64,000 bases of DNA from Rhizobium vallis. Lineage in GTDB: Bacteria; Pseudomonadota; Alphaproteobacteria; Rhizobiales; Rhizobiaceae. Position 1 is the stretch's first letter. Every line of letters starts with the position of its first letter. The notes under the pieces were generated by a model. The model saw only the letters and a list, made by a program, of their open reading frames with translations, was not told the origin of the DNA and did no database searches. Position numbers and translations under genes: made by a program. Shown here in pieces: positions 30,246 through 39,594 of the stretch. Where the stretch lies: positions 1-64,000 of the forward strand of contig NZ_ML133690.1 in assembly GCF_003985155.1 (NCBI RefSeq), in the 5' to 3' direction.

Positions 30246-31307
30246 TCAGTCGCGGATGATCAGCAGATCGGCTGCCATGAAGCGCAGCGTCACTGTTTCG
30301 CCGGCCTGCGGCGGCGTGGTGCCGGGGCTGTTGAACATGTCGAAGGAGATGACGTTGCCGCCGACATTCATGCGGGTGCGGATGACCGAGCCCAGGAAGT
30401 GAGCCGAGACGACCTGACCGGTCAGCGCGGTATCGCTTCGGGCGCTGTCGGAGAGCGAGCCTGCTTCCGGGCGCAGCGCCAGCGAGACGGTTTCGCCGGC
30501 CTTGTGGGCGGCGACCGACTGTTTCAGCGTGATTTTCTGATCGCCGATCTGGATGAGGTTGGTGTCGGGGTCGACGACCTTGGCCTCGATGAGGTTGAGC
30601 GTGCCGACGAAGGAGGCGACGAAGCGCGTTGCCGGCGTGTTGTAGATCTCGAAGGGCGAACCGATCTGGTCGGCCTTGCCGGCATTCATGACGACGATGC
30701 GGTCGGAGATCGACAGCGCCTCTTCCTGGTCGTGGGTGACGAAAACCGTGGTGATGCCGAGCTGCTGCTGGATCTGCCGGATTTCCTCGCGCAGCGATAC
30801 GCGGATCTTGGCGTCGAGTGCGGAGAGCGGCTCATCGAGCAGGAGAACCTGCGGCTTGACGGCAAGCGCGCGGGCTAGCGCCACACGCTGCTGCTGGCCG
30901 CCCGACATCTGGTAGGGGAAGCGGTCGGCCAGGTGATCGAGCTTGATCAGGCCGAGCATTTCCTTGACGCGGGAATTGATGTCGGGCTTCGGCGCGCCGG
31001 CGACCTTGAGGCCGAAGGCGACGTTGTCGTGCACCGTCATATTGGGGAACAGAGCATAGGCCTGGAAGACCATGCCGATATTGCGCTGGTTCGGTTTCAG
31101 CGAGCTCTGGTCCTTGCCGTTGATGGTCAGCGTGCCGCCGGTCGGCGTTTCGAAGCCGGCGATCATGCGCAGAACGGTCGTCTTGCCGCAGCCAGACGGT
31201 CCGAGGAACGAGACGAACTCGCCCTTCTCGATGTTCATGTTGAAGTTCTTGACGACCTGAACCGGGCCGAAGGATTTCTGAATGTTGGTCAGCGTGAGAA
31301 AAGACAT
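30246..31307 (-). CDS. ABC importer ATP-binding protein (PotA/FbpC-like)
   Basis: The 353-aa ATPase shows Walker A (GPSGCGKTT), Q-loop (MVFQAYALFPNMT), signature (MSGGQQQRVALARAL), Walker B (LLLDEPLSALD) and H-loop (THDQEEAL). A TOBE-type C-terminal domain follows (about 240–350). It is the last gene of a four-gene minus-strand importer (binding protein, two permeases, ATPase) downstream of an RpiR regulator. The ligand may be an amine or organic acid related to the divergent 35402–42128 pathway; that is an inference from proximity. Confidence 0.9.
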   Translation of the reverse strand: MSFLTLTNIQKSFGPVQVVKNFNMNIEKGEFVSFLGPSGCGKTTVLRMIAGFETPTGGTLTINGKDQSSLKPNQRNIGMVFQAYALFPNMTVHDNVAFGLKVAGAPKPDINSRVKEMLGLIKLDHLADRFPYQMSGGQQQRVALARALAVKPQVLLLDEPLSALDAKIRVSLREEIRQIQQQLGITTVFVTHDQEEALSISDRIVVMNAGKADQIGSPFEIYNTPATRFVASFVGTLNLIEAKVVDPDTNLIQIGDQKITLKQSVAAHKAGETVSLALRPEAGSLSDSARSDTALTGQVVSAHFLGSVIRTRMNVGGNVISFDMFNSPGTTPPQAGETVTLRFMAADLLIIRD

Positions 31308-31319
31308 GAGCCAGATACC

Positions 31320-32108
31320 TTAAGCCTTTGCCGGGCGGGCTTTGCCGAAGCGGGAGACGATGTTGAGCAGGCCCATGCTGAGCCAGGTGATCGAGAAGGC
31401 GATGACGGCGAGCGCCGAAGGCTCATAGGCCTTGTTGGCGCCGACGAGCTGCAGGTACGGGCCGAAGGCCGGGCGATTGAGCAGCGCGGCGAAGGTGAAT
31501 TCGCCCATGACGATCGCGAGCGTGATGAAGGCGCCGGAGAGCACGCCGCTCATGACATTGGGAAAAATGCACTTGAACAGGATGGTCGTCCAGCGGGCGC
31601 CGAGGCTTTCGGCCGCCTCCGTCAGCGTGCGTACGTCGATGGCGCGCATGGCGGTATCGACGGCGCGGTACATATAGGGCAGCGACAGCGTGATATAGGA
31701 GAAGACCAGCAGGATATTGGTGCCCATGGTCGAACCCGTCATCGGCAGATAGGACGACGAGTTGTACATCCTGAGGTAACCGAAGACGATGACGATCGCC
31801 GGAATGACGAGCGGCAGCAACGTAATGAATTCGACGACGGGGCGCATCTGCGGCAGGCGCAGCCGCACCCAATAGGCCGTCGGCACGACGAGCAGCATGC
31901 CGAAGATGATGGTCAGCAGCGCCATCAGCATGGAATAGCCGAAGGTCTCGCGGAACTGAATGTCTGAGAAGACCGATTCATAGGCATCGAAGCTGTATTC
32001 TCCGCGGCGCATGCGCAGCGAAAACTCGATCGTGCCGATCAACGGAATGACGAAATACGAAGCGCCCAGAATGACGGCGATCCAGGCTCCGAGACGTTGA
32101 GCTTTCAT
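31320..32108 (-). CDS. ABC importer permease, PotC-like
   Basis: The 262-aa membrane protein begins MKAQRLGAWIAVILGASYFV and carries the EAA loop EAAESLGARWTTILFKCIFP. The ATG at 32108 overlaps the stop of the upstream permease (ATGA), so the longer frame extending to 32426 is a shadow of that gene. About six helices are predicted. It pairs with the 32105–32998 permease. Confidence 0.9.
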   Translation of the reverse strand: MKAQRLGAWIAVILGASYFVIPLIGTIEFSLRMRRGEYSFDAYESVFSDIQFRETFGYSMLMALLTIIFGMLLVVPTAYWVRLRLPQMRPVVEFITLLPLVIPAIVIVFGYLRMYNSSSYLPMTGSTMGTNILLVFSYITLSLPYMYRAVDTAMRAIDVRTLTEAAESLGARWTTILFKCIFPNVMSGVLSGAFITLAIVMGEFTFAALLNRPAFGPYLQLVGANKAYEPSALAVIAFSITWLSMGLLNIVSRFGKARPAKA

Positions 32109-32998
32109 TTCTGCCACCGTTCGGCGCGCATGCGCAGCATGAGGTAAAGGACGTTGGAGACGCCGGTGATGACGATCATGCCGAGCGCGATGGCGTAGCC
32201 GAGGTTGGCATTGTGCAGGACGTCGCCGCGGATCTGCGCATAGAGCAGGATCGGCACGATATTCAGCGAGCTGCCGGTCAGCGCAAAGGCGGTGGCGATG
32301 GCGCCGAAGGCATTGGCGAAGAGCAGCAGCGTCGTGCCGAGCAGGCTCGGCCAGAGGATCGGCATTGCGACCATCGTCCAGTATTGGCGGTTGGTGGCGC
32401 CTAATATCTGCGAGGCTTCGCGCCATTCCTTCTTCATGCCATCAAGCGCCGGCGTCAGGATCAGGACCATCAGCGGGATCTGGAAATACATGTAGGTGAT
32501 GGTGAGGCCGAAGAAGGACAGCAGATTGAAACCGGTGCCGTAGAGATTGAAGCCGAACCATTCGCGCAGGAGGAACGTCACGAGGCCGGTGCGGCCGAGC
32601 GTTGCCAGAAACGCGAAGGCAAGCGGCACGCCGGCGAAATTCGAGGCGACGCCGGAGAAGGTCAGCAGCGTCGAGCGCACGGAGGCGGGCAGGCCACCGA
32701 GCACGACGGCCCAGGCGAGAAAGAAGCCAATCAGCGCGCCGCCGAGGGCGGAGGCGACCGAGACGCGGATACTGATCCAGTAAGCGCTTATGATCGATGG
32801 GGTAAAGAGATCGCCGATATTCTTCAGCGTGAGGTCGCCCTCGGGCGTCAGGAATGCGCCCGCCACAAGATAAAGCGTGGGGATGATCAGGAACAGCAGG
32901 GAGAAAATGATGAAGGGTGCAATGCCCAGCCAGTCGATCACGCGGTCTTTGTTGATCAAGGGGGCGCTGCTTACCATAGGTGTTGAAACGGTACTCAT
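32105..32998 (-). CDS. ABC importer permease, PotB-like
   Basis: The 297-aa membrane protein has six predicted helices (first: IAPFIIFSLLFLIIPTLYLV). Its cytoplasmic EAA-like loop reads EWREASQILGATNRQYWTMV. It lies 71 bases downstream of the binding-protein gene, with a strong hairpin (33033–33057) in between. It overlaps the following permease by four bases. Confidence 0.9.
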   Translation of the reverse strand: MSTVSTPMVSSAPLINKDRVIDWLGIAPFIIFSLLFLIIPTLYLVAGAFLTPEGDLTLKNIGDLFTPSIISAYWISIRVSVASALGGALIGFFLAWAVVLGGLPASVRSTLLTFSGVASNFAGVPLAFAFLATLGRTGLVTFLLREWFGFNLYGTGFNLLSFFGLTITYMYFQIPLMVLILTPALDGMKKEWREASQILGATNRQYWTMVAMPILWPSLLGTTLLLFANAFGAIATAFALTGSSLNIVPILLYAQIRGDVLHNANLGYAIALGMIVITGVSNVLYLMLRMRAERWQK

Positions 32999-33032
32999 GG
33001 AAAGCTCATCCTGGGGCGTCGGAGTGAGAAAA

Positions 33033-33057
33033 CCTCCCCGCCTTTCGGGCGGGGAGG
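33033..33057 (-). terminator. Intercistronic hairpin after the binding-protein gene
   Basis: CCTCCCCGCC (33033–33042) pairs perfectly with GGCGGGGAGG (33048–33057). On the minus transcript it is followed by TTTTCTC, so it may act as a partial terminator or mRNA 3'-end stabiliser within the operon. Confidence 0.65.
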
Positions 33058-33069
33058 CTGGATCGGAGA

Positions 33070-34173
33070 TTACTTGACGGCGGCGCCGACGACGGAATCC
33101 CAGTTCTTGGTGATGGCTTCCTTGCCGGCAGCCTGTTCTTCGAGCGTCGGGAAGACAGCCTTTTCATAGGCTGCTGCCGGCGGCAGCTTGTCGAGCAGGT
33201 CCTTCGGGATCTTGTTCTTCTTGGCAAGATCGTTGAAGCGGATCGGGTGGCAATAGCCCTTCAGCCAGCCGAGCTGACCTTCGTCGGAATAGAGATATTC
33301 CATCCAAAGCTTGGCAGCGTTCGGATGCGGAGCGAAGGCGGAGATCGCCTGGACGTAGACGCCGGCAACGACGCCGGTCTTCGGAACGATGACCTCAAAC
33401 GGAGGGTTGCCCTTCAGGCTTTGACCCCAGGAGAGAGCATTGTAGTCCCAGGCGACGATGATCGGCGTGGAGCCCTGTGCGAACGGAGCAGCCTTGCCGA
33501 CGACCGGCACGAAGTTGCCGGCCTTGTTCAGTTCGGCGAAGAACTTCAGGCCTTCAGCGCCTGCCTTCGCTGCATCACCGCCGGATGCGGAAAGACCAGA
33601 GGCATAAACGCCCTGGACCGCCTGGTTGGCGGTGCGCGGATCGCCTGCGAGCGCGACGCTGTTTGCGTAGTCGCTCTTCTTCAGGTCGGACCAGTCGGCC
33701 GGCGATGTCTTGACGAGATCCTTGTTCACGAGGAACGAGAGAACGCCGTAATAGTCACCATACCAGAAGCCATCGGCATCCTTTGCGGTGTCCGGGATCG
33801 AATCCCAGGTGGAGACCTTGTACGGCTGGATCAGGCCGTCTTTCTTTGCAGACGGGCCGAAGGAGAGGCCAACGTCGATGACGTCAGGAGCCTGCGGGCC
33901 GGTGTTGCCCTTGTTGGCCTTGATGGCTTCGACTTCGTCGCCCGAACCCGCATCCGGGTTCAGTTCGTTGACTTCGAGGCCATACTTGGCCTTGAAGCCG
34001 GCAATGACGTCGCCATAGCCGCACCAGTCGTGCGGGAGAGCGATGGTCGTGAGGGTGCCTTCCTTCTTGGCGGCAGCGATAAGTTCAGCGCTCGGCTCAG
34101 CAGCGGCAATCGCGGTCGAAGCCACGATCATCGCAGTAGAAAGTGAAAGCAGTCGAGAAAGGTTAGAGATCAC
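33070..34173 (-). CDS. ABC importer periplasmic substrate-binding protein
   Basis: The 367-aa protein has a Sec signal (ISNLSRLLSLSTAMIVASTA, cleaved near AIAAA). The mature chain starts AEPSAELIAAAKKEGTLTTI, as in the iron/polyamine-type (AfuA/PotD-like) binding proteins, and later has NVGLSFGPS-type and YADYYG-type ligand-loop segments (here VIDVGLSFGP and GDYYGVLSF). GTG at 34173 is the start, with AAGGAG upstream; a long N-terminal extension to 34572 is spurious. It is the first gene of the importer and follows the RpiR gene on the same strand. Confidence 0.88.
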   Translation of the reverse strand: MISNLSRLLSLSTAMIVASTAIAAAEPSAELIAAAKKEGTLTTIALPHDWCGYGDVIAGFKAKYGLEVNELNPDAGSGDEVEAIKANKGNTGPQAPDVIDVGLSFGPSAKKDGLIQPYKVSTWDSIPDTAKDADGFWYGDYYGVLSFLVNKDLVKTSPADWSDLKKSDYANSVALAGDPRTANQAVQGVYASGLSASGGDAAKAGAEGLKFFAELNKAGNFVPVVGKAAPFAQGSTPIIVAWDYNALSWGQSLKGNPPFEVIVPKTGVVAGVYVQAISAFAPHPNAAKLWMEYLYSDEGQLGWLKGYCHPIRFNDLAKKNKIPKDLLDKLPPAAAYEKAVFPTLEEQAAGKEAITKNWDSVVGAAVK

Positions 34174-34361
34174 TGTTGTTCTCCTTCGGGTTTCAGTGTC
34201 TGGCGATGCTGTTAATGAGCTTGCATGAAGCTTGTGTGACAGTTGGATGACGTTAATTTTGCCATGGATAGCAAGCGTTTGCGACAGATGGTTTATTTGC
34301 GACAGCGCCATCCGTTTCCGCGAAAAGCTGCCATTGTTTTTCCTTTGTTTTAGGCGCCCTC

Positions 34362-35234
34362 CTAACCCGGTTTGCGGAAAAGCTTGGTCTGCTCGAACAG
34401 GCCTTCCAGCGTCTTCATGCGTTCCTTCGTCTCGTCCCAGGTCGAATTCTGAACAGCCTCGATCAGCGCTTCGACAATGAAGAGAGTGACGACGGAAGAA
34501 TCCCAGGCAGACGGCGCCTCGATGCGGACGCGGAAGGCATGTTTGGCGAGCTTGGCGGCAGGCGAACCCCACTGGTCGGTGAACACCACGATTTCGGCGC
34601 CGCGCTTGCGGGCGGCGGTGGCAAGGCTCACCATCTCCTGCTCGTAGCGGCGGATGTCGAAGATGATCAGGATGTCGCCGGCGTTCATGTTGAGGACATA
34701 TTGCGGCCAGCTGCTGGAATTCGAAGACAGCAGCGCCGTTGCCGGCCGGATCACCTGCATATGGGTGAAGAAATACTCGGCAAGCGCGCCTGTGATGCGG
34801 CCGCCGGCAAAATAGAGGCCGCGCTTGCGGTCCGACAGCAGCGCGGCGACGTTGTCGAAGGTCGCGGTGTCGAGATCAGTCAGCGTCTGGCGCAGATTGC
34901 CCATGATGGCATCGGCGAAGCGGTTGAGGATATGCGTGCCCGGCGCGTTCTGCGCCCAGCGATCGTGCTTGGCGATCGGGTTGGAGATCGTCGCCTCGAC
35001 CTCCTGATGCAGATGCGCCTGAAAATCGGGATAGCCCTTGAAGCCGAGCTTCTGCACCATGCGCACGACGGTCGGTGTCGAGACGCCGGCATTCTCGGCG
35101 ATGGTGGTGATGCTGCCGAGGCCGGACACCGGATAATTGTCGAGAAGGCTTTCGGCCAATTGCTTCTCGGCGCGAGTCAGCACCCCAAGATGCGAATGGA
35201 TGACGTCCGAAACCGTCTTCGACGCAGTTGTCAC
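34362..35234 (-). CDS. MurR/RpiR-family transcriptional regulator
   Basis: The 290-aa protein has an N-terminal RpiR helix-turn-helix (about 20–80: GSITTIAENAGVSTPTVVRM) and a C-terminal SIS domain (about 130–270: LYFAGGRITGALAEYFFTHM, DILIIFDIRRYEQEMVSLA, EIVVFTDQWGSPAA). A GTG start at 35234 is preferred because GGGGAG lies eight bases upstream; the frame extending to 35318 has no such site. It sits between the importer it precedes and the divergent gamma-glutamylation-type operon, and is the obvious candidate regulator of both. Confidence 0.88.
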   Translation of the reverse strand: MTTASKTVSDVIHSHLGVLTRAEKQLAESLLDNYPVSGLGSITTIAENAGVSTPTVVRMVQKLGFKGYPDFQAHLHQEVEATISNPIAKHDRWAQNAPGTHILNRFADAIMGNLRQTLTDLDTATFDNVAALLSDRKRGLYFAGGRITGALAEYFFTHMQVIRPATALLSSNSSSWPQYVLNMNAGDILIIFDIRRYEQEMVSLATAARKRGAEIVVFTDQWGSPAAKLAKHAFRVRIEAPSAWDSSVVTLFIVEALIEAVQNSTWDETKERMKTLEGLFEQTKLFRKPG

Positions 35235-35317
35235 TGACTTTGCTCCCCGGGATGGTCTAGCGCCACTTCCCCACTCAAAGTTAACAACGCTGTCATAATC
35301 CATGTCAACTGCTGTCA

Positions 35318-35333
35318 TGAAAAGAAATTTTCA
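35318..35333. promoter_or_regulatory. Putative RpiR operator
   Basis: TGAAAA-GAAA-TTTTCA is a perfect six-base inverted repeat with a four-base spacer in the divergent gap between the RpiR gene and the amidohydrolase gene. Such TGAAA/TTTCA dyads are typical of RpiR-type sites. A further AT-rich partial dyad lies near 35363–35378. Confidence 0.5.
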
Positions 35334-35401
35334 GCGGATGCTTGACAGCGGCCGAAAGCTGAAGAATTCTTTTCTTATAAAGTTTTTATTAAGGGATAGG
35401 A

Positions 35402-36181
35402 GTGGCGCCTTTGGTGCTGGCCCAGCCGAAAATCCTCAGTGAAGCGGACGGCGAATGCGTCGGGATCGAGCGCATTGACGGCCGCAGCCCGCTGCTGCTC
35501 GTCTGCGAGCACGCTTCGAACACGCTTCCTCAGCGGTTCGGCGATCTCGGCCTGTCCAGCGAAGCACTCTCGAGCCATATCGCGTGGGATCCAGGCGCGC
35601 TTGCCGTTGCGCGTGGCATCTCCAAATCGCTCGACGCCACACTCGTCTATCAACGTTTCTCCCGATTGATCTATGATTGCAACCGGCCGCCGAGTTCGCC
35701 GGGTGCAATGCCGGAGACGAGCGAGATCTACGCCATCCCCGGCAACAAGGATCTGACCGACGAAGAGCGCCTTGCGCGCACCGACGCGCTCTACGTGCCT
35801 TTTCACGATGCCATTCGCGGGCTGATCGGTGATCGCCGGGCGAGGGGGCAGGACAGCGTCATCGTGACGATGCACAGCTTCACGCCGGTCTATCACGGCC
35901 GCCAGCGCCCCGTCGAACTCGGCATATTGCACGACGAAGACAGCCGGCTCGCCGATCGCATGCTGGACGTTGCGGCCGAGGCGCCGCTTTACAGGACTGA
36001 ACGCAACGAGCCTTATGGGCCCAAGGACGGCGTGACCCACACGCTGATCCTGCACGGGCTTTCGAACGGCTTGCGCAATGTAATGATCGAGGTCCGCAAC
36101 GACCTCATCGCAGACGATATCGGTCAAGGGGTCATGGCCGACTATCTCAAAGGGCTGCTCCAGCAAAGCCTGGACGCCTGA
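35402..36181 (+). CDS. N-formylglutamate amidohydrolase family protein
   Basis: The 259-aa protein matches the N-formylglutamate amidohydrolase family: LLLVCEHASNTLPQRFGDLG near the start, then IAWDPGALAVA, RLIYDCNRP, VTMHSFTPVYHGR and MIEVRNDLI. A GTG start at 35402 follows GGATAGG. In HutG-type enzymes the reaction frees glutamate from formylglutamate. Here there are no histidine-degradation genes, and the next genes encode a glutamine-synthetase-like ligase and dehydrogenases. It may therefore cleave a gamma-glutamyl product instead, which is an inference. Confidence 0.85.
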   Translation: MAPLVLAQPKILSEADGECVGIERIDGRSPLLLVCEHASNTLPQRFGDLGLSSEALSSHIAWDPGALAVARGISKSLDATLVYQRFSRLIYDCNRPPSSPGAMPETSEIYAIPGNKDLTDEERLARTDALYVPFHDAIRGLIGDRRARGQDSVIVTMHSFTPVYHGRQRPVELGILHDEDSRLADRMLDVAAEAPLYRTERNEPYGPKDGVTHTLILHGLSNGLRNVMIEVRNDLIADDIGQGVMADYLKGLLQQSLDA

Positions 36182-36300
36182 ATAAAAAGAAGACCTGAGG
36201 GAGCAGTTTATCTGCGGACGTCCGCACGGCGAAAATGCCGCGGACAATTGGCACTGGACCGGCCCGCAATCCCGCGGCCGATCGTGAACAGGGGGAAGTC

Positions 36301-37890
36301 ATGTCTGACTATACCGATCAGGATAAGACGCAGGACGTCCATGTCCTGCACTCGATGGGCTACGCCCAGGAACTCGAACGGCGTATGAGCTCGTTCTCAA
36401 ACTTTGCGATTTCGTTTTCGATCATCTGCATTCTTTCTGGCGGTATCAATTCGCTGGCGCAGGCGACGTCGGGCGTCGGTGGTGCCGCCATCGGCATCGG
36501 CTGGCCTGTGGGATGCATCATCTCGCTGTTCTTCGCGCTCGGCATGGCGCAGATATCGTCGGCCTATCCGACGGCCGGCGGCCTTTATCACTGGAGTTCC
36601 ATTCTCGGCACCCGCTTCACCGGCTGGCTGACGGCGTGGCTCAACCTGCTCGGCCTCATCACGGTTCTCGGCGCCATCAACATCGGCACCGCACTGTTCC
36701 TCGGCGGCACCTTCGGCGCACAGCTCGGCATCGCTGATGCGTCGGGCGTCGTATCGCCGGCAATGCAGGTCGTTCTTGTGGTGCTTTTCACCATCGTGCA
36801 GGCCGCGATCAATCATTTCGGCATTGGCCTCACCGCAAAGCTCACAGACTTCTCCGGCTCGCTGATCCTCGTGACGGCGGCTGTGCTGACGGTTGCATGC
36901 TTTTACTTCGCGCCCACGCACGACTTCTCGCGCCTGTGGACCTTCACCAATTATTCCGGTGATGCCGGCGGTGCCGTTTGGCCCCAATCGGACAGCATGT
37001 GGTATATTTTCGGCCTTGGTCTGTTGCTGCCGATCTATACGATCACCGGCTACGATGCTTCCGCCCACACTTCCGAAGAAACCAAGAAGGCAGCTCTTTC
37101 CGTGCCGCGCTCGATGGTGTCGGCCGTCATCTGGTCCTCGCTTGCGGGCTGGGTGATGCTTTCGGCTTTCGTCATCGCCATCCCTGATATGGCCGAAGGC
37201 GCCAAGCAGGGCTGGAGCGTGTTCTTCATGACCATCAATGCCATCATGCCGGCCTGGCTGGTGACGCTGCTTTACATCGCGATCTTCATTTCGCAGTTCC
37301 TGTGCGGTCTTGCGACCGTCACGTCCTGCTCGCGCATGATCTTTGCCTTCTCGCGTGACGGCGGCATTCCGGTCGGCTCGAAGACGCTTGCCAGCGTCAG
37401 CCCAAAATTCCGCACGCCCGTTGCGGCGATCTGGACGGGTGCGGCTCTCGAAAGCCTGTTCGTCTGGGGCGCGCTGTTCATCTCGGTCGGCGAGGCGAGC
37501 CTCTACGTCACCGTCGTCAACGCGACGCTGATCTTCCTTTTCCTGTCCTTCCTCTTCCCGATCGTGCTCGGCATCTTCGCCTACGGCACCAAGAAGTGGC
37601 CGGCACCTGGACCCTGGAACCTCGGCGGCGGCGTCTACAAGGTGGTCGGCGTTCTCGCGACGCTCGGCATGATCCTGATCATCTACATCGCGATCCAGCC
37701 GCCGAACGACAAGGTCTTCGAGATAACCCTCGGCTTCATCGCGCTGGCGATCGTCATCTGGTTCGCGGTTGAAAACCGGCGCTTCCAGGGCCCGCCGATC
37801 GGCGACATGATCGCCAAGCGAAAGGGCGAGATCGCCGCAGCCGAAGCTGCTGTCGGCGAAACCGGCACGGTTGCCGTTCCCGGCGAATAA
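36301..37890 (+). CDS. APC-superfamily amino acid/amine permease
   Basis: The 529-aa inner-membrane protein has about 12 hydrophobic helices. The N-terminal FSNFAISFSIICILSGGINS and TAGGLYHWSSILG motifs resemble GABA/choline-type APC carriers of the amino acid-choline family, with ITGYDASAHTSEETKKAA as the conserved loop. The start at 36301 follows GGGGGAAG. It is flanked by the amidohydrolase and the glutamine-synthetase-like gene, so it probably imports the amine or amino-alcohol that the pathway degrades. Confidence 0.88.
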   Translation: MSDYTDQDKTQDVHVLHSMGYAQELERRMSSFSNFAISFSIICILSGGINSLAQATSGVGGAAIGIGWPVGCIISLFFALGMAQISSAYPTAGGLYHWSSILGTRFTGWLTAWLNLLGLITVLGAINIGTALFLGGTFGAQLGIADASGVVSPAMQVVLVVLFTIVQAAINHFGIGLTAKLTDFSGSLILVTAAVLTVACFYFAPTHDFSRLWTFTNYSGDAGGAVWPQSDSMWYIFGLGLLLPIYTITGYDASAHTSEETKKAALSVPRSMVSAVIWSSLAGWVMLSAFVIAIPDMAEGAKQGWSVFFMTINAIMPAWLVTLLYIAIFISQFLCGLATVTSCSRMIFAFSRDGGIPVGSKTLASVSPKFRTPVAAIWTGAALESLFVWGALFISVGEASLYVTVVNATLIFLFLSFLFPIVLGIFAYGTKKWPAPGPWNLGGGVYKVVGVLATLGMILIIYIAIQPPNDKVFEITLGFIALAIVIWFAVENRRFQGPPIGDMIAKRKGEIAAAEAAVGETGTVAVPGE

Positions 37891-37910
37891 TCAGGCATAT
37901 CGCAAGGAAA

Positions 37911-37933
37911 TGGGGCCGCATCCCGCGGCCCCA
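37911..37933. terminator. GC-rich hairpin between permease and ligase genes
   Basis: TGGGGCCGC and GCGGCCCCA arms flank a short loop 20 bases after the permease stop. There is no U-tract, so it is more likely an mRNA-stabilising or attenuating structure than a full terminator. Confidence 0.4.
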
Positions 37934-38031
37934 CCACCGGATCAACGAAAAGGCATCTGGCCGAAACATCCGGCCAAGCGCATGCGATTTCGTTGCCCCG
38001 ATTTCTCAATTCCAATTCAGGCGGATCAATC

Positions 38032-39396
38032 ATGAGCAGCTACACGATCGACGATCTCAGGAAGGATGTTGCCGAAGGGCGCATCGACACGGTTCTGGCC
38101 TGCCAGGTGGACATGCAGGGCCGGCTGATGGGCAAGCGGTTCCAGGCGGAATATTTCATCGAGAGCGCCTGGAAGGAAACGCACAGCTGCAACTACCTGA
38201 TCGCCACCGACATGGAGATGGAGACCGTTTCCGGCTACAAGGCGACGAGCTGGGAAAAGGGCTACGGCGACTACACGATGAAGCCGGATCTTTCGACGCT
38301 ACGTCGCATTCCCTGGCTTGAAGGCACGGCGTTGGTGTTGTGCGACATGCTCGACCACCATACGCATGAGGAGGTCGCCCATTCGCCGCGGGCGATCCTG
38401 AAGAAGCAAGTGAAGCGCCTCGAAGACATGGGCATGAAGGCCTACATGGCCTCCGAGCTCGAATTCTTCCTGTTCGATCAGAGCTACGAGTCGGCGCACA
38501 CCGCGGGCTACCGCAACCTCAAGCTGGCCAGCGCCTATAACGAGGACTACCACATCTTCCAGACCACCAAGGAGGAAGAGGTGATGCGGGCAATCCGCAC
38601 CGGGCTGCAGGGCGCCGGCATTCCGGTCGAGAACTCCAAGGGTGAGGCCTCGGCCGGCCAGGAGGAGATCAACGTTCGCTACGCCGATGCGCTCGCCATG
38701 GCCGACCGGCACGCGATCATCAAGAACGGCTGCAAGGAAATCGCCTGGTCGAAGGGCAAGGCCATCACCTTCCTTGCCAAGTGGAACTACAATGCCGCCG
38801 GCAGTTCCTCGCATATCCACCAGTCGCTCTGGAGCCTCGAGGAGAAGCCGCTGTTCTTCGACCATGCCGGCAAATACGGCATGTCGCCGCTGATGCACAA
38901 TTACGTTGCCGGGCTTCTCTCCCACGCGAGCGAGATCACCTATTTCCTGGCGCCCTACATCAATTCCTACAAGCGCTTCATGGCCGGCACCTTTGCGCCG
39001 ACAAAGGCGATCTGGAGCAAGGACAACCGCACCGCCGGCTATCGCCTCTGCGGCGAGGAGACCAAGGGAATCCGTATCGAATGCCGCGTCGGCGGTTCCG
39101 ATCTCAATCCCTATCTCGCCTTCGCGGCGCTGCTTGCCGCCGGTATCGACGGGATCGAGAACAAGCTCGAGCTTGAGGCGCCCTTCGTCGGCGACGCCTA
39201 TGGCGGCAAGGGTGTTCGCGAGATCCCGCGCACTCTGCGCGCGGCCACGGTGGCGATGACGGAATCGGCGATGCTGCGCAAGGCCTTCGGCGACGACGTG
39301 ATCGACCACTATACGCGTGCGGGCGAATGGGAGCAGGAAGAGTACGATCGCCGCATCACCGATTGGGAAGTGGCGCGCGGTTTCGAAAGAGCTTAA
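38032..39396 (+). CDS. Glutamine-synthetase-family gamma-glutamyl ligase
   Basis: The 454-aa protein has the glutamine synthetase catalytic fold: ASELEFFLF, the metal and ammonia-site region QEEINVRY, SSSHIHQSLW and RIECRVGGSDLNPYLA. Its sequence departs from housekeeping GlnA and fits the PuuA/GlnA4-like group that couples glutamate to polyamines, ethanolamine or other amines. The start at 38032 is set by GGCGGATC upstream. Neighbouring ALDH, alcohol dehydrogenase, permease and an amidohydrolase support a gamma-glutamylated intermediate pathway. The amine is unknown. Confidence 0.85.
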   Translation: MSSYTIDDLRKDVAEGRIDTVLACQVDMQGRLMGKRFQAEYFIESAWKETHSCNYLIATDMEMETVSGYKATSWEKGYGDYTMKPDLSTLRRIPWLEGTALVLCDMLDHHTHEEVAHSPRAILKKQVKRLEDMGMKAYMASELEFFLFDQSYESAHTAGYRNLKLASAYNEDYHIFQTTKEEEVMRAIRTGLQGAGIPVENSKGEASAGQEEINVRYADALAMADRHAIIKNGCKEIAWSKGKAITFLAKWNYNAAGSSSHIHQSLWSLEEKPLFFDHAGKYGMSPLMHNYVAGLLSHASEITYFLAPYINSYKRFMAGTFAPTKAIWSKDNRTAGYRLCGEETKGIRIECRVGGSDLNPYLAFAALLAAGIDGIENKLELEAPFVGDAYGGKGVREIPRTLRAATVAMTESAMLRKAFGDDVIDHYTRAGEWEQEEYDRRITDWEVARGFERA

Positions 39397-39427
39397 TAGG
39401 CATTTGCGGGTTTGCCCCCACCCTGAC

Positions 39428-39556
39428 CCTATCCCCGCAAGCGGGGATAGGGGACTTGCCATGCGAGAGGTGGCGTGGAACGGACAGGTTGCGGCATAGC
39501 CCTTTCGCCCCGGTTGCGGGGAGAAGGTGCCGGCAGGCGGATGAGGGGCTGTCGCC
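39428..39556. repeat. RIME-like palindromic repeats
   Basis: A first perfect hairpin CCTATCCCCGC-AA-GCGGGGATAGG (39428–39451) is followed by a RIME-like arm at 39506–39556 with GGGGAGAAGGTGCCGGCAGG and CGGATGAGGGG. It fills the gap between the ligase and aldehyde dehydrogenase genes. Confidence 0.7.
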
Positions 39557-39594
39557 CACCCAAATTTTGAATGATACGAGGACAGGAAACGATC

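Noticed and set aside
36235..36300. Longer N-terminus for the APC permease
   Set aside because: The extension MPRTIGTGPARN lacks conservation-like features, and the Met at 36301 has the good GGGGGAAG site.
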